A DNA stretch of 64,000 nucleotides, from the NCBI GenBank assembly GCA_905221605.1, contig CAJNDS010002500.1:212001-276000 (forward strand), in the 5' to 3' direction. Within the stretch, counting starts at the first letter, position 1, and every line of letters starts with the position of its first letter. A program made the translations under genes and the position numbers. This stretch comes from Symbiodinium natans (taxonomy: Eukaryota; Sar; Dinophyceae; Suessiales; Symbiodiniaceae). The notes under the pieces were generated by a model that was given only the letters and a program-made list of their open reading frames with translations, ran no database searches and was not told where the DNA came from. Positions 22,290 through 34,225 of the stretch are shown here, piece after piece.

Positions 22290-24073
22290 TGCTGCTGGAG
22301 GATTTCAACGAAGGCATCGCTCACGGCGCTGGTCTGCGCCATGGTCACGCCGAAAGTCAGATGCTTGAACCTCAGCTATTTTTCGGGACTTCCCACAGCC
22401 TTTCGGTTCCCCTTTGAATATCGACATATGGGGGGAACCCCGGAGATATCCCCGAAACCGACTTCAGAGTCTGAACAAGGCATCTTATTTCAGAGACAAG
22501 GTGGGAAGCTGTGAAGCACTCGCACTCGGATGCGTGAAATAGTCATGAAACCATGACCAAACATGATCAAGCCATCCTGGTCTATGTCTGCGTAGTGAAG
22601 GTGGCGGGCCAGCAGAGGCAAGGCATTGAGGAACCCCAAGCAGCTAGCAGCTTGCATGATAAGAAATCACAAACCTTCATAAACCTTCCCTCACATTTGA
22701 GATGACAAAAACACACGTCGAGGTTTCCCAAAGAAACATAAAGGCGAATGGAGGCGCACCTTTCAAGTCTGGTGGACACATGGTGGCGTCAAATCGAGGG
22801 TCTCCCCGTCAAAAACTGAAATTCAACGCGATTCTTCTTTGAAATCCACAGCGACCGACCTTCCCCCCTCCACCCGTCCCATGCCCCCTTCACATCGACA
22901 AAGTACCCAAACAGTGGCGGCTTCGGAAGTTGCGGTCTTCACTCGAGAAGCCTCACGCCGAAGCGGGGTCTTTGCATCTTCAGACTCAAACTTGGAAGGC
23001 CTCTCGATTTCTTCGCTAGGCTGATGGGAAGCCACTGCTATCTGCTCCAATTTTTCTTTTCACGATGGAAGCTCCCATGTTTTCGCGGGCGCTCTATTAC
23101 TATGACAACTGTTGCGCCGCAACAGGCAAACCTTGTATGTGTGTGCGCGCACGCTCCGAGCTCCGGCCAAAGGACCACCACACAAGCACCGCAAGCGTGC
23201 AGGAAAAAAAGAAACCCATCCGAGCTACCCCAGGATCTCCACGTAGGTGAACAGCGCGGCGGGCTCGTCCAGCTTGTCCTCAAGGGACATCATGGGACCT
23301 TCACAGATCGGGGGGGTTTCTCTGGCCAAAATGGGCCCCCTCTAGGTAACTGTGTTGGTTTCTCCCCATTCGTGTCCGAAAGCACGCGGAAGCCGTTGAA
23401 GAGAGCCAGGCACAGCACGGCGCGGGGCGTCGTGAACTTGTCCTGGCGCCGGGGGCCGAGGGATGCCAAGGGGGTCGTGTGTCTACTGCACTTCGATGTG
23501 CCGACCCGCTGGGCAGCTTCATGCAGCTTGCAAAAATAGGCAGCTCTGAGCCCAAGAACCCAACAGAAGAACGACATCCCATACTCTCAGGCACTTGAGT
23601 AAGTCATGCAGTCATGCAGACAAGCGTTCTCAAAAACCCTTGATGCGGGGCTGATCGGGATCCTGGGGGGGATGCGCAAGTTTGGGGGATTTTGGGGCGC
23701 GTCCTTCTCAGAGCTCAGGGCGCCAGTCAAGGCACCGTAGATGGCGTCCCCGACGGCCTCGCTGTCTCCAAGCGCCTGGTGGTGGCTGGGGCTACAACAG
23801 GGGCTGCAACAGGGGGTTCAGGGAGACCTTAAACAAGCTCAGGGCTCCCCAGAGCGCCCCGGTATCTGCCTTCAGAGGCATGGGAGGCCAACACTGCGAA
23901 ACGAAAAGCGCCCCAAAGCCACAAAAGCCTAGAAGCAGCTGCCCTTTAGAACCGGAGCGCCCCGCCCCCCCCCCTTTGGGGAGGTCCCGCAACAAGGAGG
24001 TCTCCGTCCTTCTGGAAAGAGCTCCAGGACTGGCGGATGGCCACCTTCTCATGCGGAGCCATGGACAGCTCCT
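22290..24073 (-). CDS. Copy B exons 4-8: globin domain 1
   Basis: Exons are 23,999-24,073 (KELSMAPHEKVAIRQSW, A helix with its tryptophan), 23,706-23,774 (ALGDSEAVGDAIYGALTG), 23,372-23,442 (DKFTTPRAVLCLALFNGF), 23,231-23,282 (EDKLDEPAALFTYVEILG) and 22,290-22,370 (FKHLTFGVTMAQTSAVSD). The last ends with FVEILQQQ. The proximal histidine candidate is in FKHLTFGV. The order and residue pattern match single-domain globins of protists and bacteria, in which a histidine lies in a 'H..fGV' context. Haem binding and oxygen or NO sensing are inferred from the fold only. Confidence 0.65.
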
Positions 24074-24146
24074 TCGGGGGGGTATTTGGAGGGGGGGGAG
24101 GGGGGTCTCTCAACCCCTTGCCCGCCCCCAAGCCCCAAGCCCCATA

Positions 24147-24623
24147 CAAAGCTCCTCCATGGTCTTGCCAAACTTCTCGCCAAGAATGCCTGGAAGGCGA
24201 CAGAACACTCACACCAGGCTCTTTGCCACAGGCTCCTGGCGAGCATGCGGTATCAGCCGCATGCACCGCAGACTACGTTCAGGAACCCTTTCATCTAGAG
24301 ATCATAGATTTACATTGTCGCAGACGCAACGAGGCTTGGGGCACAACGCAAGCCTGTTCCCTAAACCCGAAACCCTAAACCCTAAACCCTAAATTCCCCA
24401 CCTAAGGCCAAGGAGCTGTCGTTGTTCGTGTTCGCCCCGCTGATGGGGGAGATCTCTGATGCCATCGATTCGTCCTCGGGGATTTCGTCTGTTGCCTTAT
24501 TTGTCCAGCGGAGAAATCTTTACAAGTAGAAATCTTGAAAAGTTTCCCATTGGACTGGAAGGATGCAAGCCAATGGGCATCCTCCATCTCGGCCACCTCG
24601 TCCACGATGCTGGAGCCTGCCAT
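24147..24623 (-). CDS. Copy B exons 1-3: acidic N-terminus
   Basis: Exon 1 (about 24,560-24,623) starts at ATG 24,623 and reads MAGSSIVDEVAEMEDAHWLA. Exon 2 (24,405-24,497) reads ATDEIPEDESMASEISPI, then an asparagine-rich tail. Exon 3 (24,147-24,190) reads ILGEKFGKTMEEL. The ATG is chosen because copies A and C have an in-frame ATG at the same place before a glutamate-rich helix. A short CCCTAAA block at 24,361-24,393 lies in the intron after exon 2. The role is unknown; the segment is probably disordered and cytosolic. Confidence 0.6.
24361..24393 (+). repeat. CCCTAAA telomere-type repeat
   Basis: Four to five units in a copy B intron beside exon 2. Confidence 0.9.
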
Positions 24624-26358
24624 CGCGCAGGAAACCTCAGCTTCATGCCTGGGGTTACTTGCCAGTGGACCGTATTGATCCCGTGAGATGCCGTGAAGCT
24701 CTCGCAACATCGACATGGAGCGCAGGATAGCGCCATGCTTGCTATGCGGATGCCTTCGAACCGTCACACATAGAGAAGACTCCCTCAACAGCCAAGGAGC
24801 AAAGGGCGCGCGCGTTCCCAAAAGGAACAGGATAGGCGGTGCAAATGGACTTGGGCTTGAGCTACCTACTTCTTCGGAGCAAGCGCAGCAGGGCGCGCAA
24901 GATGATGCAACTTGGGATGCTAGCGCACATGGAGCGCCTGTGCCCCTGTTTCCCCATCTCTCATCCCCTCTGTGGTTCATGGAGATCAAACGCTTTGCCT
25001 GTTCTCGGCCCTGTTCTTGGCCGCCGTGTGTTGTGGACCCTGGGCCTTCTTCATCCTCACAAACTGTATGAAGAAAGAATGACCTTGAAGATCTGGTGCA
25101 GCAGCCAGAGCGCACTGCATCCATCAGCACTGGCTTTGCAATTGCTCAGGTTCTCTGGTTCTTCTGGTGCTTTTTCCGCCGTCTTCGCCCCTTAGCGACC
25201 TCAGCCGAATCCTGCGGTGCATGCGCTTGGATTTTCTGGCAGGGCAGGCTTGTGCCAAAATGGCCACCGAGCTACCACCGCCTCACTTTGCGCGACTTGG
25301 AGTAAAAGCCACAGTTGGAGAATCGGTGGGGGCCCTACCGTTGAATTGTGAGCGTCTGCTCTGAAGTTCTGCAACTCGCCCCTGACCATCCTGGCATTAT
25401 GCCAGCAGAGCTGCGCTCGAAATCTCAGCAGAGGCTGAGGCCTCTGCATTGCTCCAAGAAACCCCTCAAATTGGCCTCTGACTTTGACAGCGTGGTCGAA
25501 TGTTCGCACACTTCGCAAGACGCTACTGGCCGCACTGGCTGCAAATGGCTGCACATTGCGATAAGGGAACAGGCCCCAGAGCCGACATTGAGCTCTTGGG
25601 GTCCAAGTCATAGGGGCAGCGCACACATTGTCTTCGCTGCTCGCGCACTCGCTAGACAGGGAACCTTCGAAACGGCTTCGCAGAAACGCCGGCCTTGGGC
25701 CGATGCGAAGCTGCGAAGCTGGGAGTACACTGAGTACAGTCGGCTTCCGAAGGAGCTCGAAGTCTCCAGGACTTTTGAACTTGACAACATACTCGGATTC
25801 GTAAGAACCTCAGCTTCACGAAATCTCCCTCCCCTTATAGGCATGCTGTAGACATTTCAGAGAAGCACAGCGATGGGATAACAGCCGCATGGCCTGTCAG
25901 TAGACTCCACGACTGGTATGTTGCCTCAGTTCTGCTCCCGCAACGCCGAATTCAAGCACAGCTTCCGTCAGCCCTCCAAGCTGACGCGCTGAAGCACTGA
26001 AACTTGCATTCCCTTGCACACCAAGCAAGTTTCGGAACGTGCTGACCGTGCCGACCATTGGCCCCTCTCATCCTCAACCCAGTGCTGAGACATCCAAGAG
26101 CTTCTCAAGTCCGAGCAAAGTGGGGGCTGGGGGGAGGGGAGGGGCCTAGTCCGACCGTTAATTAGGCAGTTCCCAGCATGAGCGCATGCCTCGCATGCTC
26201 AAAGCCACAACACTACGAGGGCAGAGGTCTCTTCACAATAACTCTCTGCCGTAGCTACGTCCTTCTTTTCCATGAGCTACGTGAGGAAAAGCCATGAGCT
26301 TCCCAACTTGTGGGAAGGCACACATCTTTAGCTGCCTATCGCATCGCGAGTTACCACT
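24624..26358. other. Spacer between copies B and C
   Basis: The region upstream of the copy B start and downstream of the copy C end is about 1.7 kb. Open frames at 24,839-25,195 (plus) and 25,201-25,626 (minus) have no recognisable domain and no second copy in the window. No telomere-type block occurs here, unlike the A/B spacer. Promoter elements cannot be named. Confidence 0.4.
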
Positions 26359-27490
26359 CATGGTGGCCTGCTAAATGCCGCTACCCAGCAGTGGTACTGT
26401 ATATGCTCCTTGCCTGAGCTGGAAAGCGTGTACGTAGGCAAGATTGGCAAGTTGCGATCGACTGGTGACAACATGATACGACACCATCACCAAGCCTACA
26501 GCACTAGGGCCTGTCTTTGATTATAAATTCGCATTCCGGGGGGGCGTCCACTGCATTGAAATTGAGTGTATGCGGCGGCGTGTCCGTTGGCAGAGCGACC
26601 AATTCAGAATGGTCAGTCTGCCACCACTTTCTGCTGCTGGTAGACGAGAATGCTCTTAAATTGGCTCATGCATCAGGCGCAAAAACCGCAACCCCAAAAA
26701 ATGAAGGTTTAGGGAGGCTTCGTTGCCAAGTAACACGATTCCATTGATGCATGAACTCCTCCCTTACGCGAGCTGCTCTAGGAGCTGCGAAGGGACGTTT
26801 ATTTGCAATCTTCAGAAAGCACTTTCGCAACGTCTCGTGGTTGATAGATTGAAGATGCACCTTCCCGATCAGGAAGTCATCTGTGAAATGAAGGTTTCTG
26901 GCACAAAGTCGTGACAGTCATGAGAACACTGGCTTGAAAAGGGCGTGCAATTTCAGAGGGGAGTCGTGCAGAGACTGCAACGCCTCAGAGACCTCAGAAT
27001 CTCTGAGAGGTATTACCCCCCTCAGCCAACAGCTTCACAAAACGAATTACTCGCGGCTGAGCCAAATCTCCTCAGGCCCTGCAAGAGATCCCCAAAGGCT
27101 CCACTACACTTAGGTCAGAGTACTTGCTCAGAGGAGATTTGGCATGAACCGTGCTCAGCCCACCCAATGCTTACAGTTGCACCGCTGGGCCCTGACCTTT
27201 GTTGTGAGAACTTGTCATGAACTGGAGCAACAATGCCGGCACAACTCAGGGGCAGAATCCTGAAGTCCTCCGGCAACTTCTGACGAAAAAATTAAGCAAA
27301 AAAAAGAACTCCACACTCTCCGTTTTGTTACCACTGACAAAAAACACAACGCGCTTCCTTTAACATGTATTAATATCGGCTTCCTCCCAAGTCACTTTCA
27401 GAGTGACTGTGGACGCTGCTGTCAGTGTGGCGCGAGGTGCCAGTATTATGGGTCTCGCTGCCACTCTGGCCAAGGGCCTTCTTGACGCTC
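26359..27490 (-). CDS. Copy C C-terminal exons
   Basis: The block at 27,400-27,490 reads RSVKKALGQSGSETHN then a Ser/His-rich tail. Weaker blocks follow at 27,005-27,065 (SAASNSF) and 26,805-26,895 (FTDDFLIGKVHLQSINHE). The terminal match CWVAAFSRPP with a stop at 26,359 agrees with copy B. Exon limits here are the least certain of the gene, and part of the similarity could be untranslated sequence. Confidence 0.4.
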
Positions 27491-27754
27491 CTCAGGAGGA
27501 AGGGGGAGGAAGGAAGGAGAAGTGTGAAGTGTTGCAGGGTGTAGGGTTTGCCGAGTTTGCTGGGTGCTATTAGGTAATTTTAGGGTTTTTCAGAGTTTGC
27601 AGGGTTTGCACGGTTTTGCAGGGCTGCAGGGTTTGGGGCGGCACCGACTGTTGCGACGCCCCCGCGCTCGAGCATTCATGGGGTGTAGGCTATACCGCAC
27701 AGAAACACCGTGACACGTGATCTAGGAAGAGTGCGACATCCACATTTTCTCCCA

Positions 27755-28985
27755 AGTCGCTTGAGGACGGTTCTCTCCACCATCGCCTCCATGGTTTCAT
27801 CCTGGCCGTTGTCCTTCTCCGGCCAGGGGAGAGACGGATCCGTCTTGCCTCCGAGAACAGAGGTGTACCGCGGTCCCCAAAGAAGCTCTAATATTGTTTG
27901 AGATGGGGGCACGAGGAAAACGGGTATCCTCGAAACCGGAGCCCTGCCGGATCTTATCCTACAGTCCCACACACTGGGGCACGTTTTTTCGTTGCAAGTG
28001 TGTGGCTTCAGGGCAGCAACTGAAAAAGAGGCATCCTGGGGCACATTTTCTCGGGCGGGCTTTCTGCTTCATTCGGCTTCTTCCGCCTCCAAACCGCAGA
28101 ATCTGGTCATGTGCCACCGGATGCAGGTATGCCGGCTCCTGGATCCTCGAAGAAGCACAGAGAAATTTTGGGTGTTGGTTTAGGGTTTAGGGTTTAGGGT
28201 TTAGGGTTTAGGGTTTAGGGTTTAGGGTTTGGGGTTTGGGGTTTAGGGTTTAGGGTCTACGGATACTCCGAGAAAAAAGGCGACCCGACCTTTGCGGTCT
28301 TTGCGGTTCATTGCGGTCACTGCCGTCCAAGCTTCTTGATCCCACCCGGAAGGCCAGTGTCTCCCTCTGCGAAGTCGGTCCGCAGATCCTTTGCTTCTGG
28401 GGGCTGGCTATTTTCTGTTTTTCTTTTGTTGTTGTTTTCTTGTTTTTTGGGGGGGGGAAGAATCGACAAAAATGGCGGGGCATCCAGGAAGCCCAAAGAT
28501 AAAATCTACTGCTGCCCCCGAGGTTTGTCCAAGCATCCAGGCGCAGGGAGGAGATGAAAGCCTGCCACTTCTTCAGCTGGATGTCCTCAAAAAGGCTTAG
28601 TGTCCTGGGTCCCTTACAGTCGTAAATCCCAAATGAGCCTGAAAAGGACTCCAGGATCCCTGTTGTGTGGGTGAGCTCTGCATATCGGCTCCCCCTTCTC
28701 AAGTTCGAGGACTCCGCAAAAGGGACTCTTGGTGTCCGGTTATTTCGGGGGGATCTCTTTTCAGGTCTCCACTACGCCTGACGTCAGGGCTGCGAAGTTG
28801 AGTATGCTGAGTTTCCCCGTGTAACGCTGGAAAAAAGACACTCGAAAGTCTCCCAAACCAAACCCTCAAAGCCGCAAAGTGTGGTCTCCTTCAACACGGT
28901 CAGGATAATGTGCCCTCGCACCAGTCGCGCATGACCCTCGATGTCTTCCGCCAGCGCCATGTAGATGCCGCAGAACCTCAAATGT
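27755..28985 (-). CDS. Copy C exons 34-38: conserved cytosolic tail after S6
   Basis: Blocks are 28,888-28,985 (RFCGIYMALAEDIEGHARLV), 28,545-28,592 (LKKWQAFISSLRLD), 28,335-28,380 (FAEGDTGLPGGIKKL), 28,090-28,145 (EPAYLHPVAHDQILRFGG) and 27,755-27,855 (TDPSLPWPEKDNGQDETM, then EAMVERTVLKRLG). They have the same order as copy B. A telomere-type block (28,178-28,257) lies in the intron between the third and fourth. Confidence 0.6.
28178..28257 (+). repeat. TTTAGGG telomere-type repeat
   Basis: About 11 units in a copy C intron between the EPAYLHP and EGDTGLPGG exons; absent at this point in copy B. Confidence 0.95.
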
Positions 28986-29069
28986 CTTCGAACATCCCAC
29001 TGTGACTTCATGTACGAGGCAAAGTGGCGGCTTCTGTGCACCGAGCATACCCGCCACACCCATCAAAGC

Positions 29070-29774
29070 CCAGGGGCTGCGAGACCAGCAGATTGAAGAG
29101 GCAAGTATAAACGGCGATGCTGTAAAGCAGGACGCAAGCGAAGATCAGGCCACTTTCCTCCCACGGCGGAGCACTCTAAAGCGCGAAGACCTTCATATGA
29201 GACTCTGAGAAGCCCTCTAGACCAGGGTCCCCTGGCTCCTGAAAGCAGCCCTTTTGACGTATTGCGGTACAGTGAAACCAGCACGGTCCTGTGCAAGAGC
29301 GGACATCGACTCCATGCTGAAGAGGCCAAAGGCAATCCTTGGGTCAGGAAAGCGTCTTTAGAGGAAAGCTGTCCAAAGGGAGCAGATGGGAGGAACTTTG
29401 AATTGTCAGTCTCCCGTCGTCCACCACATACTGTACCAAGCGTGAAGCCTCCCGAGTCCGCATCACCCGAACCTTGTGTCCTAGTGTCTGCATCAGGGCA
29501 AGCATGGTTCCGTCCATGGATTTCCAGTCCTTCGGGCAGCAGTCAGATGCCTTGACTTTGGTTGACCTTGCAACCATGAAACTCTGGCAGGACCCCCGCA
29601 GAGCTTCCACATGCTTCATAAGGCTTCGCATGCTTCACAAGCTTCACCGCGTCACTCTCATGTCTCTTTCTCGTGTTTCGGCTGTTTCTGAGAACTTTCG
29701 GGGTCCTGCGTCTGGATGTTCTGCGTCTCCCGGGACAGAGAGCTGATGACGAAGGTGAAGGTGACCTTGTCTCA
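29070..29774 (-). CDS. Copy C exons 30-33: pore region and S6 helix
   Basis: Blocks are 29,700-29,774 (DKVTFTFVISSLSRETQ), 29,478-29,540 (DWKSMDGTMLALMQTLG), 29,286-29,330 (FGLFSMESMSALAQD) and 29,070-29,155 (LLYSIAVYTCLFNLLVSQ). The pore-helix-like block and the FNLLVSQ S6 end are conserved with copy B. The residues that would set selectivity cannot be assigned with certainty. Confidence 0.6.
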
Positions 29775-29877
29775 TCTCCCAAAGCTTCAAGGTGGCGTGG
29801 AAGAACAGCTTTACATTGATCAGGGATGAACCCTAAAACCCTAAACTCGATGCTCTCTGTCGGACACCGGATGGCGG

Positions 29878-30706
29878 CCCCAAATCCACCGGCCGAGCGG
29901 CGACTGTGACCAGGAGCGCGATGCCGCACATCACCACCTGCGCAACTCGAAGGTTGCACATGGCTGCACGATTTCGGGGGGGATGCTTGTGGGATGTTTT
30001 TCTGAGCATCGAAGGGCTGAGGGGACGGTTCTTTAGGGCTCTCGTTTTGCTGAGGGCTCTTTGAGTAGACCATGGCCCAAACATGCCCACACATGCTCCG
30101 AACTCTACGGAGGCTTCAGGATCGCCCTTAAGTGACTCTCGAAAAGGAGCCCTCTGTCCTCTGTTCGCTGTATGGTGATCGCGCGGAGGAGGTCCGAGTA
30201 GGTCCGAGGTCCGAGGAGGTCCGAGGAGTTCGGAGGAGTTCGGAGGAGGTCCGGGGAGGTCCGAGGAGGTCCGAGGAGGTCTGAGGACTCGTGAAAGGAC
30301 ACGGAGAACTCTAGACGAAGGTCTCTGGGATCGCCCCTGCAACTTGGCCGCTGGGACTGCGTCAGTGCTCCGGCCTACGATGCTGACAACAGGTTCGAAG
30401 CGATCGTCACGCATTCTGAGAACTGATCCCTGTTCATCCTGACAACACACCCCATCGCTTGACTCCAGGAAGTGTCGCGCATGTTCTACTTCTCATGAGC
30501 GTACCGTAGCCGACCGCCATCATGGGGTGCTCGCACCCAAAGTGGAGCACACCAAGCCCTGAGAACGCGCAGAATGCCCCGGAAAACTCGACACGAAAAG
30601 AACAGCCCTTGGAGAGGCCTGATCCATCGCCTGTGCACACAGGACCTTGTAGGCTGCCATTCGGATGTTCAGCGCCGCAAGGTCGAGGATCATCGAGCAG
30701 AACCTG
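29878..30706 (-). CDS. Copy C exons 28-29: channel S4-S5 region
   Basis: Exon 28 (30,616-30,706) reads SMILDLAALNIRMAAYKV then LCAQAMDQA; exon 29 (29,878-29,945) reads VVMCGIALLVTVAARPV. They match copy B closely. The intron between them contains a run of 'ggaggtccga' units (30,183-30,295) that has no counterpart in copy B. Confidence 0.55.
30183..30295 (+). repeat. GGAGGTCCGA(GGAGTTC) minisatellite
   Basis: About ten units of 10-11 bases in the copy C intron between exons 28 and 29. Confidence 0.92.
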
Positions 30707-30824
30707 CTGTGTCTTAGGGAGCCGCTTAGCTCCTTCGGGTTCGGTACGTGTGAAACTTCAGGCCTCATGAATGCACGCACGCAGATGCCTGTGTAACTTC
30801 AAGAAAAGGGTTTTTTCCACGGTT

Positions 30825-31445
30825 GCTTCAAGGCACAGGAAGACGCCCAGGCCGGAGAAAAGTTGGTAGACCATGTGCATTCCATCGGTATATGCAGGGC
30901 AAGCGAACTCCACGACGTCGTTCGAGCCGAAGCAATAAAACATTGGCTCCACAAAGAGCCTTGGCTAGCCCCGCTAAAGTCTTTTGAACCAAAAACTTCT
31001 TGTCACAGTCACACGACGTCCCTGAAGTGCGAGATGTCACTTAGGGGACCAGCGGGCTAAAAAATGTGCGAGGCGGGGAACATACCCACCAGCACGGCCA
31101 ACAGAGCCAGGCTGATGCGATGCTCGAGCTCTCCCCAGTAGGCAGGGATGGAAAGGCGCCCAAACTTGACCATGTCCCGTCGTTGTGATGCTTTGCACGT
31201 CTCCCGGCAGTGCCAGTAAAGCAGCCGCCCCAAGCCGCAAATGTAGACGAGCAGGCGGGCAGCGCCCAAGACGTTTCGCAGCACGGGGTTCTCCAAAAAA
31301 TGGGGCTGGTTCAGTGAGCACTGCGACAGGATGTAGATGACGAAGGTAAAACCTGTCCAGCACCGGTCGCACAGGAAAACTTTCACCACCAGACGGCTCC
31401 ACAGTAAGTCCGTGCAGAAGACCATGATTGGATGCCTCATAGAGA
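30825..31445 (-). CDS. Copy C exons 26-27: transmembrane module, first helices
   Basis: Exon 26 (31,075-31,445) encodes RHPIMVFCTDLLWSRLVVKV, TGFTFVIYILSQCSL, RLLVYICGLGRLLYWHCRE and ISLALLAVLVGM. Exon 27 (30,825-30,964) encodes LFVEPMFYCFGSNDVVEF and MHMVYQLFSGLGVFLCLE. Between them lies a 110-base intron at 30,965-31,074 that starts GC and ends TAG; removing it keeps the frame and adds four residues compared with copy B. Helices and loops are as in copy B. It is predicted to be the S1-S4 part of an ion-transport domain. Confidence 0.65.
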
Positions 31446-31807
31446 ATTGGATAAAACGGTGGTGACGACAAATTGTTTTCAACGCTACTGCCGCGACTGT
31501 GAGGACTACAAGCCGCATGCAGTGCATGCATGATCCCTTTGATGAGACGATCCACGCCTTACGAGGATGCCATTTTACTGTCCGGAACACAAGGAACATG
31601 ACGAAGGTGGTGTGTTAGAGCGCGCATCTGTAGCAAGGCCGTTCAAGGGTGCTTCCAAAATCACTAGCGGGCTAGCAGGTCACTGCATACGGCAGGCTTG
31701 GATGGACTCTGTGTCAGAGCGTTTTTGTGCACGTCGAACTACTTGCAACTGCCCGCCGTGCCCTTCAAGAGCTTAAAAGACACTGCTCGAATACATGGAC
31801 CCACAGC

Positions 31808-32783
31808 TTAAGGCACAGGTGCTGAATGATCTTGGCATCTTTGAAGCTGATGAACGTCTTCAAGGACCGAGATAGGGTAGAGTCCTCCGCCGTGTCCTGC
31901 GATGCTACAGAGGAAAGCCCGAAACGGAATCGGACATGCAGACACAGAACACATGCCACCTGTCTGCACAACATTTCATCCCACACCATGAGGCAAGAGG
32001 AGGTGGAATGGGCTAGGGCATTAGAGTACCTGTCTCCGCAGAGGGCTTCACATGCTTTATCGAATCATGTCCCGAATGTAGGGGTCTCCCGGTCCTTTCT
32101 CAGACGGCTGGGTGGATGTCTATCCAGCTGTTCTGACTAAAACTGCTCGCACTGATGTTTTGGGATGAGAAATGAGCAGCCTCCAGCTGCGTTTCCGGCA
32201 AGAATTCGTTCAAGCAGTAGCAGTTCTTCATCTCAATTTGACAGGCCAGCCCAAAACTCCCTGACTCGTGGCAGTGTTGAGTGGACGTCTGTCAGTGGTG
32301 GCGAGCAGAAGAAGCACAGATGAGCAACAATGCCATGATGGCAGTCTGCTTGATAGACACTGGGGTCCTGCAGGAGGTGCTGCAAGTAGTAGATCACGGA
32401 TCGCATGCCATCGTGGGATTTGTGTGATCTCCATACCAATCCTTGGGGGAAAAATTTGCGCCCGGTTTAAGGTGAGTGTCAGGAAAAAACGGGATGGATG
32501 ATCGAGAGCACTTGGCTTAGACAAACCCCGACACACAACACCACCGCCCTACCACCCTACCACCCTACCATCCTACCTCCCTACCACTCTACCACCCGAC
32601 CACCCCTACCACCCCAGACCCTGCGGCCACACGCACACGCCCACACCACACAGAGCACGCGCGGTTCGCGCCAAGAAGCCCTCGAGCATCTCCATGGCCA
32701 GGAAGGGCGCTTCGCTGCAGACGTGTTCGGCGACGTCCGGCTGATAGTTAAAGAGCTCGTCCACGCCGTAGTAGTACCTCTGG
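31808..32783 (-). CDS. Copy C exons 23-25: helical region before membrane module
   Basis: Exon 23 (32,665-32,783) reads YYYGVDELFNYQPDVAEHV then CSEAPFLAMEMLEG; exon 24 (32,371-32,443) reads SHDGMRSVIYYLQHLLQ; exon 25 (31,808-31,905) reads TLSRSLKTFISFKDAKIIQ. They lead into the first membrane helix. The plus-strand intron side of exon 23 carries a 'ctaccaccc' repeat (32,540-32,618) where copy B has (GA)n. Confidence 0.6.
32540..32618 (+). repeat. CTACCACC repeat
   Basis: About nine imperfect units next to copy C exon 23; C-rich runs also occur at 33,186-33,240 and 37,640-37,700. Confidence 0.9.
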
Positions 32784-33456
32784 CGCACTTCCCCCTATGA
32801 CGGTAGCTGCCCGGCTGTCGCAGGGCAGGGGGAAGGGCCTTTGGGTACTCTCTGTGTGCTGGAGTAGATTGTACTTGGAATGAAGGCAGCCAACCTACAC
32901 CGAGAGAAGACCTGGCACCGAGCTTCAGATAGCTGCTCAGTTGGCTGCTTGCACTCAAAGCCCACTGTTTCAGAGCCATGAGGCGCAATGCACATGGCAT
33001 TATGGCGGTTAAGATGCACACTCAATTCGCCTCGGCTTCCTGCCGAGAAGGTCTGAGCAGACCTGGATCCGGTCTCCTTCCCCGTAACCCACCCCGATCG
33101 CTTGGAGCAGCTGCAAACCGATGCCGTGGAGGGTCCCGCCTGTTGGCGGCTCCTACAAAGGGAGGGCTCAAAATGCACGAAACCCTGCTGCTCCCCCCCC
33201 CCCTGCCTCCCCCCCCCGCCCTTACCCCCCCTTTGCCCCCCACCAGCGCAACCAACTTCCAGGCGTCATTTCCACATACTGCATGCTCTGGGCCGGCCCG
33301 GCTGCCGAGGCGGCGCGCGCAAACGTTTACAATTAACAACGCACAAAACACCGCGTCTCCCGGCTTCACACTAAACCCTAAGCACCATGAAAGGTGAGGA
33401 TTAGCAGGAGGGATCCACCAGTGCACGAGTGCTAAATCTGCGAAATCTCCGGGTCA

Positions 33457-34015
33457 CCGCTGGCGATCCGCGCGGATGGTCAACACATCCTCGATCATCT
33501 TCTTTGCCGACCTGTGCTCCGTTCAGATACCCGCTCCACGGCACCAGCGTCCAAGAAACCGAGCCACAAAGCACCGGTGTCAGCATCATTCGACGAAGAC
33601 TACAATACCGCTACATACAGAAACTCCCGCACAACTCCTCACAGATATTCGTGAACCTCAGAGTCCCGAAGCTTCCAAGCCTTACCGGCAACAGGCACTC
33701 AGCTCTGCAGAGCACAACGGGACATTGATGCAAGACGCTGATGGCTGCCGCTGCGAAGGGCATAGTGAAGTGGGCTGATGGTCTGCCTTTGTGGTGAGGC
33801 AACAGTCTCTCCGGCTGCTCATGGGCCGCAGATGCTTACACCCCCTGAATGCCAAATGTAGGAAGCTGTCGGATTCTGCACAATTCTAATCTACACACAC
33901 CCAGCCTGTACAGATTGATATCAGACTGCGGAAACAACTGGACAGGTGACGTGCCCACGCGCACGCGCAGCTGCCATCGAGCCCTGTCGAATCGCGGCGA
34001 GTCGTTCAAAGCCTC
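33457..34015 (-). CDS. Copy C exons 20-22: pre-channel region
   Basis: Blocks are 33,953-34,015 (EALNDSPRFDRARWQLRV), 33,737-33,793 (GRPSAHFTMPFAAAAISV) and 33,457-33,505 (KKMIEDVLTIRADRQR). The middle one is hydrophobic and could be a re-entrant or membrane helix. The call rests on strong conservation with copy B at exon level against unlike introns. Confidence 0.55.
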
Positions 34016-34225
34016 AGCGCAGGTTCAAGAAAGGAAGGTGTGACAGCCTCTTCCTCTCTGAGCTTGGCTACACTCAGAAGGGTAGCTAAAAATTAAAATT
34101 TTAGCTGCCTTATTAAGAAACCCAATAAACCCAAAAAGGCTAAGGATCTAAAGTTACAGTAAAGTACCACAAAGTGAGCTCCTCAGGCCTGCAACAGAGT
34201 CTGCCCCCCAAGAATGCCTCGCATC

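Larger units (their letters stand above)
7919..24623 (-). other. Copy B of globin/ion-channel gene (complete span)
   Basis: This is a complete copy of about 16.7 kb on the minus strand, from ATG at 24,623 to a conserved stop near 7,919. Some 35-40 short exons match copy C in order and phase. The protein order is acidic N-terminus, three globin-like domains, linker, multi-pass membrane module with pore and S6-like helices, and conserved cytosolic tail. Exons are strongly conserved against copy C while introns mostly cannot be aligned, which points to an old duplication under purifying selection. The chief alternative is two adjacent genes, one globin and one channel. No clear second start with an upstream spacer was seen between them, and only transcripts can settle it. 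Confidence 0.6.
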
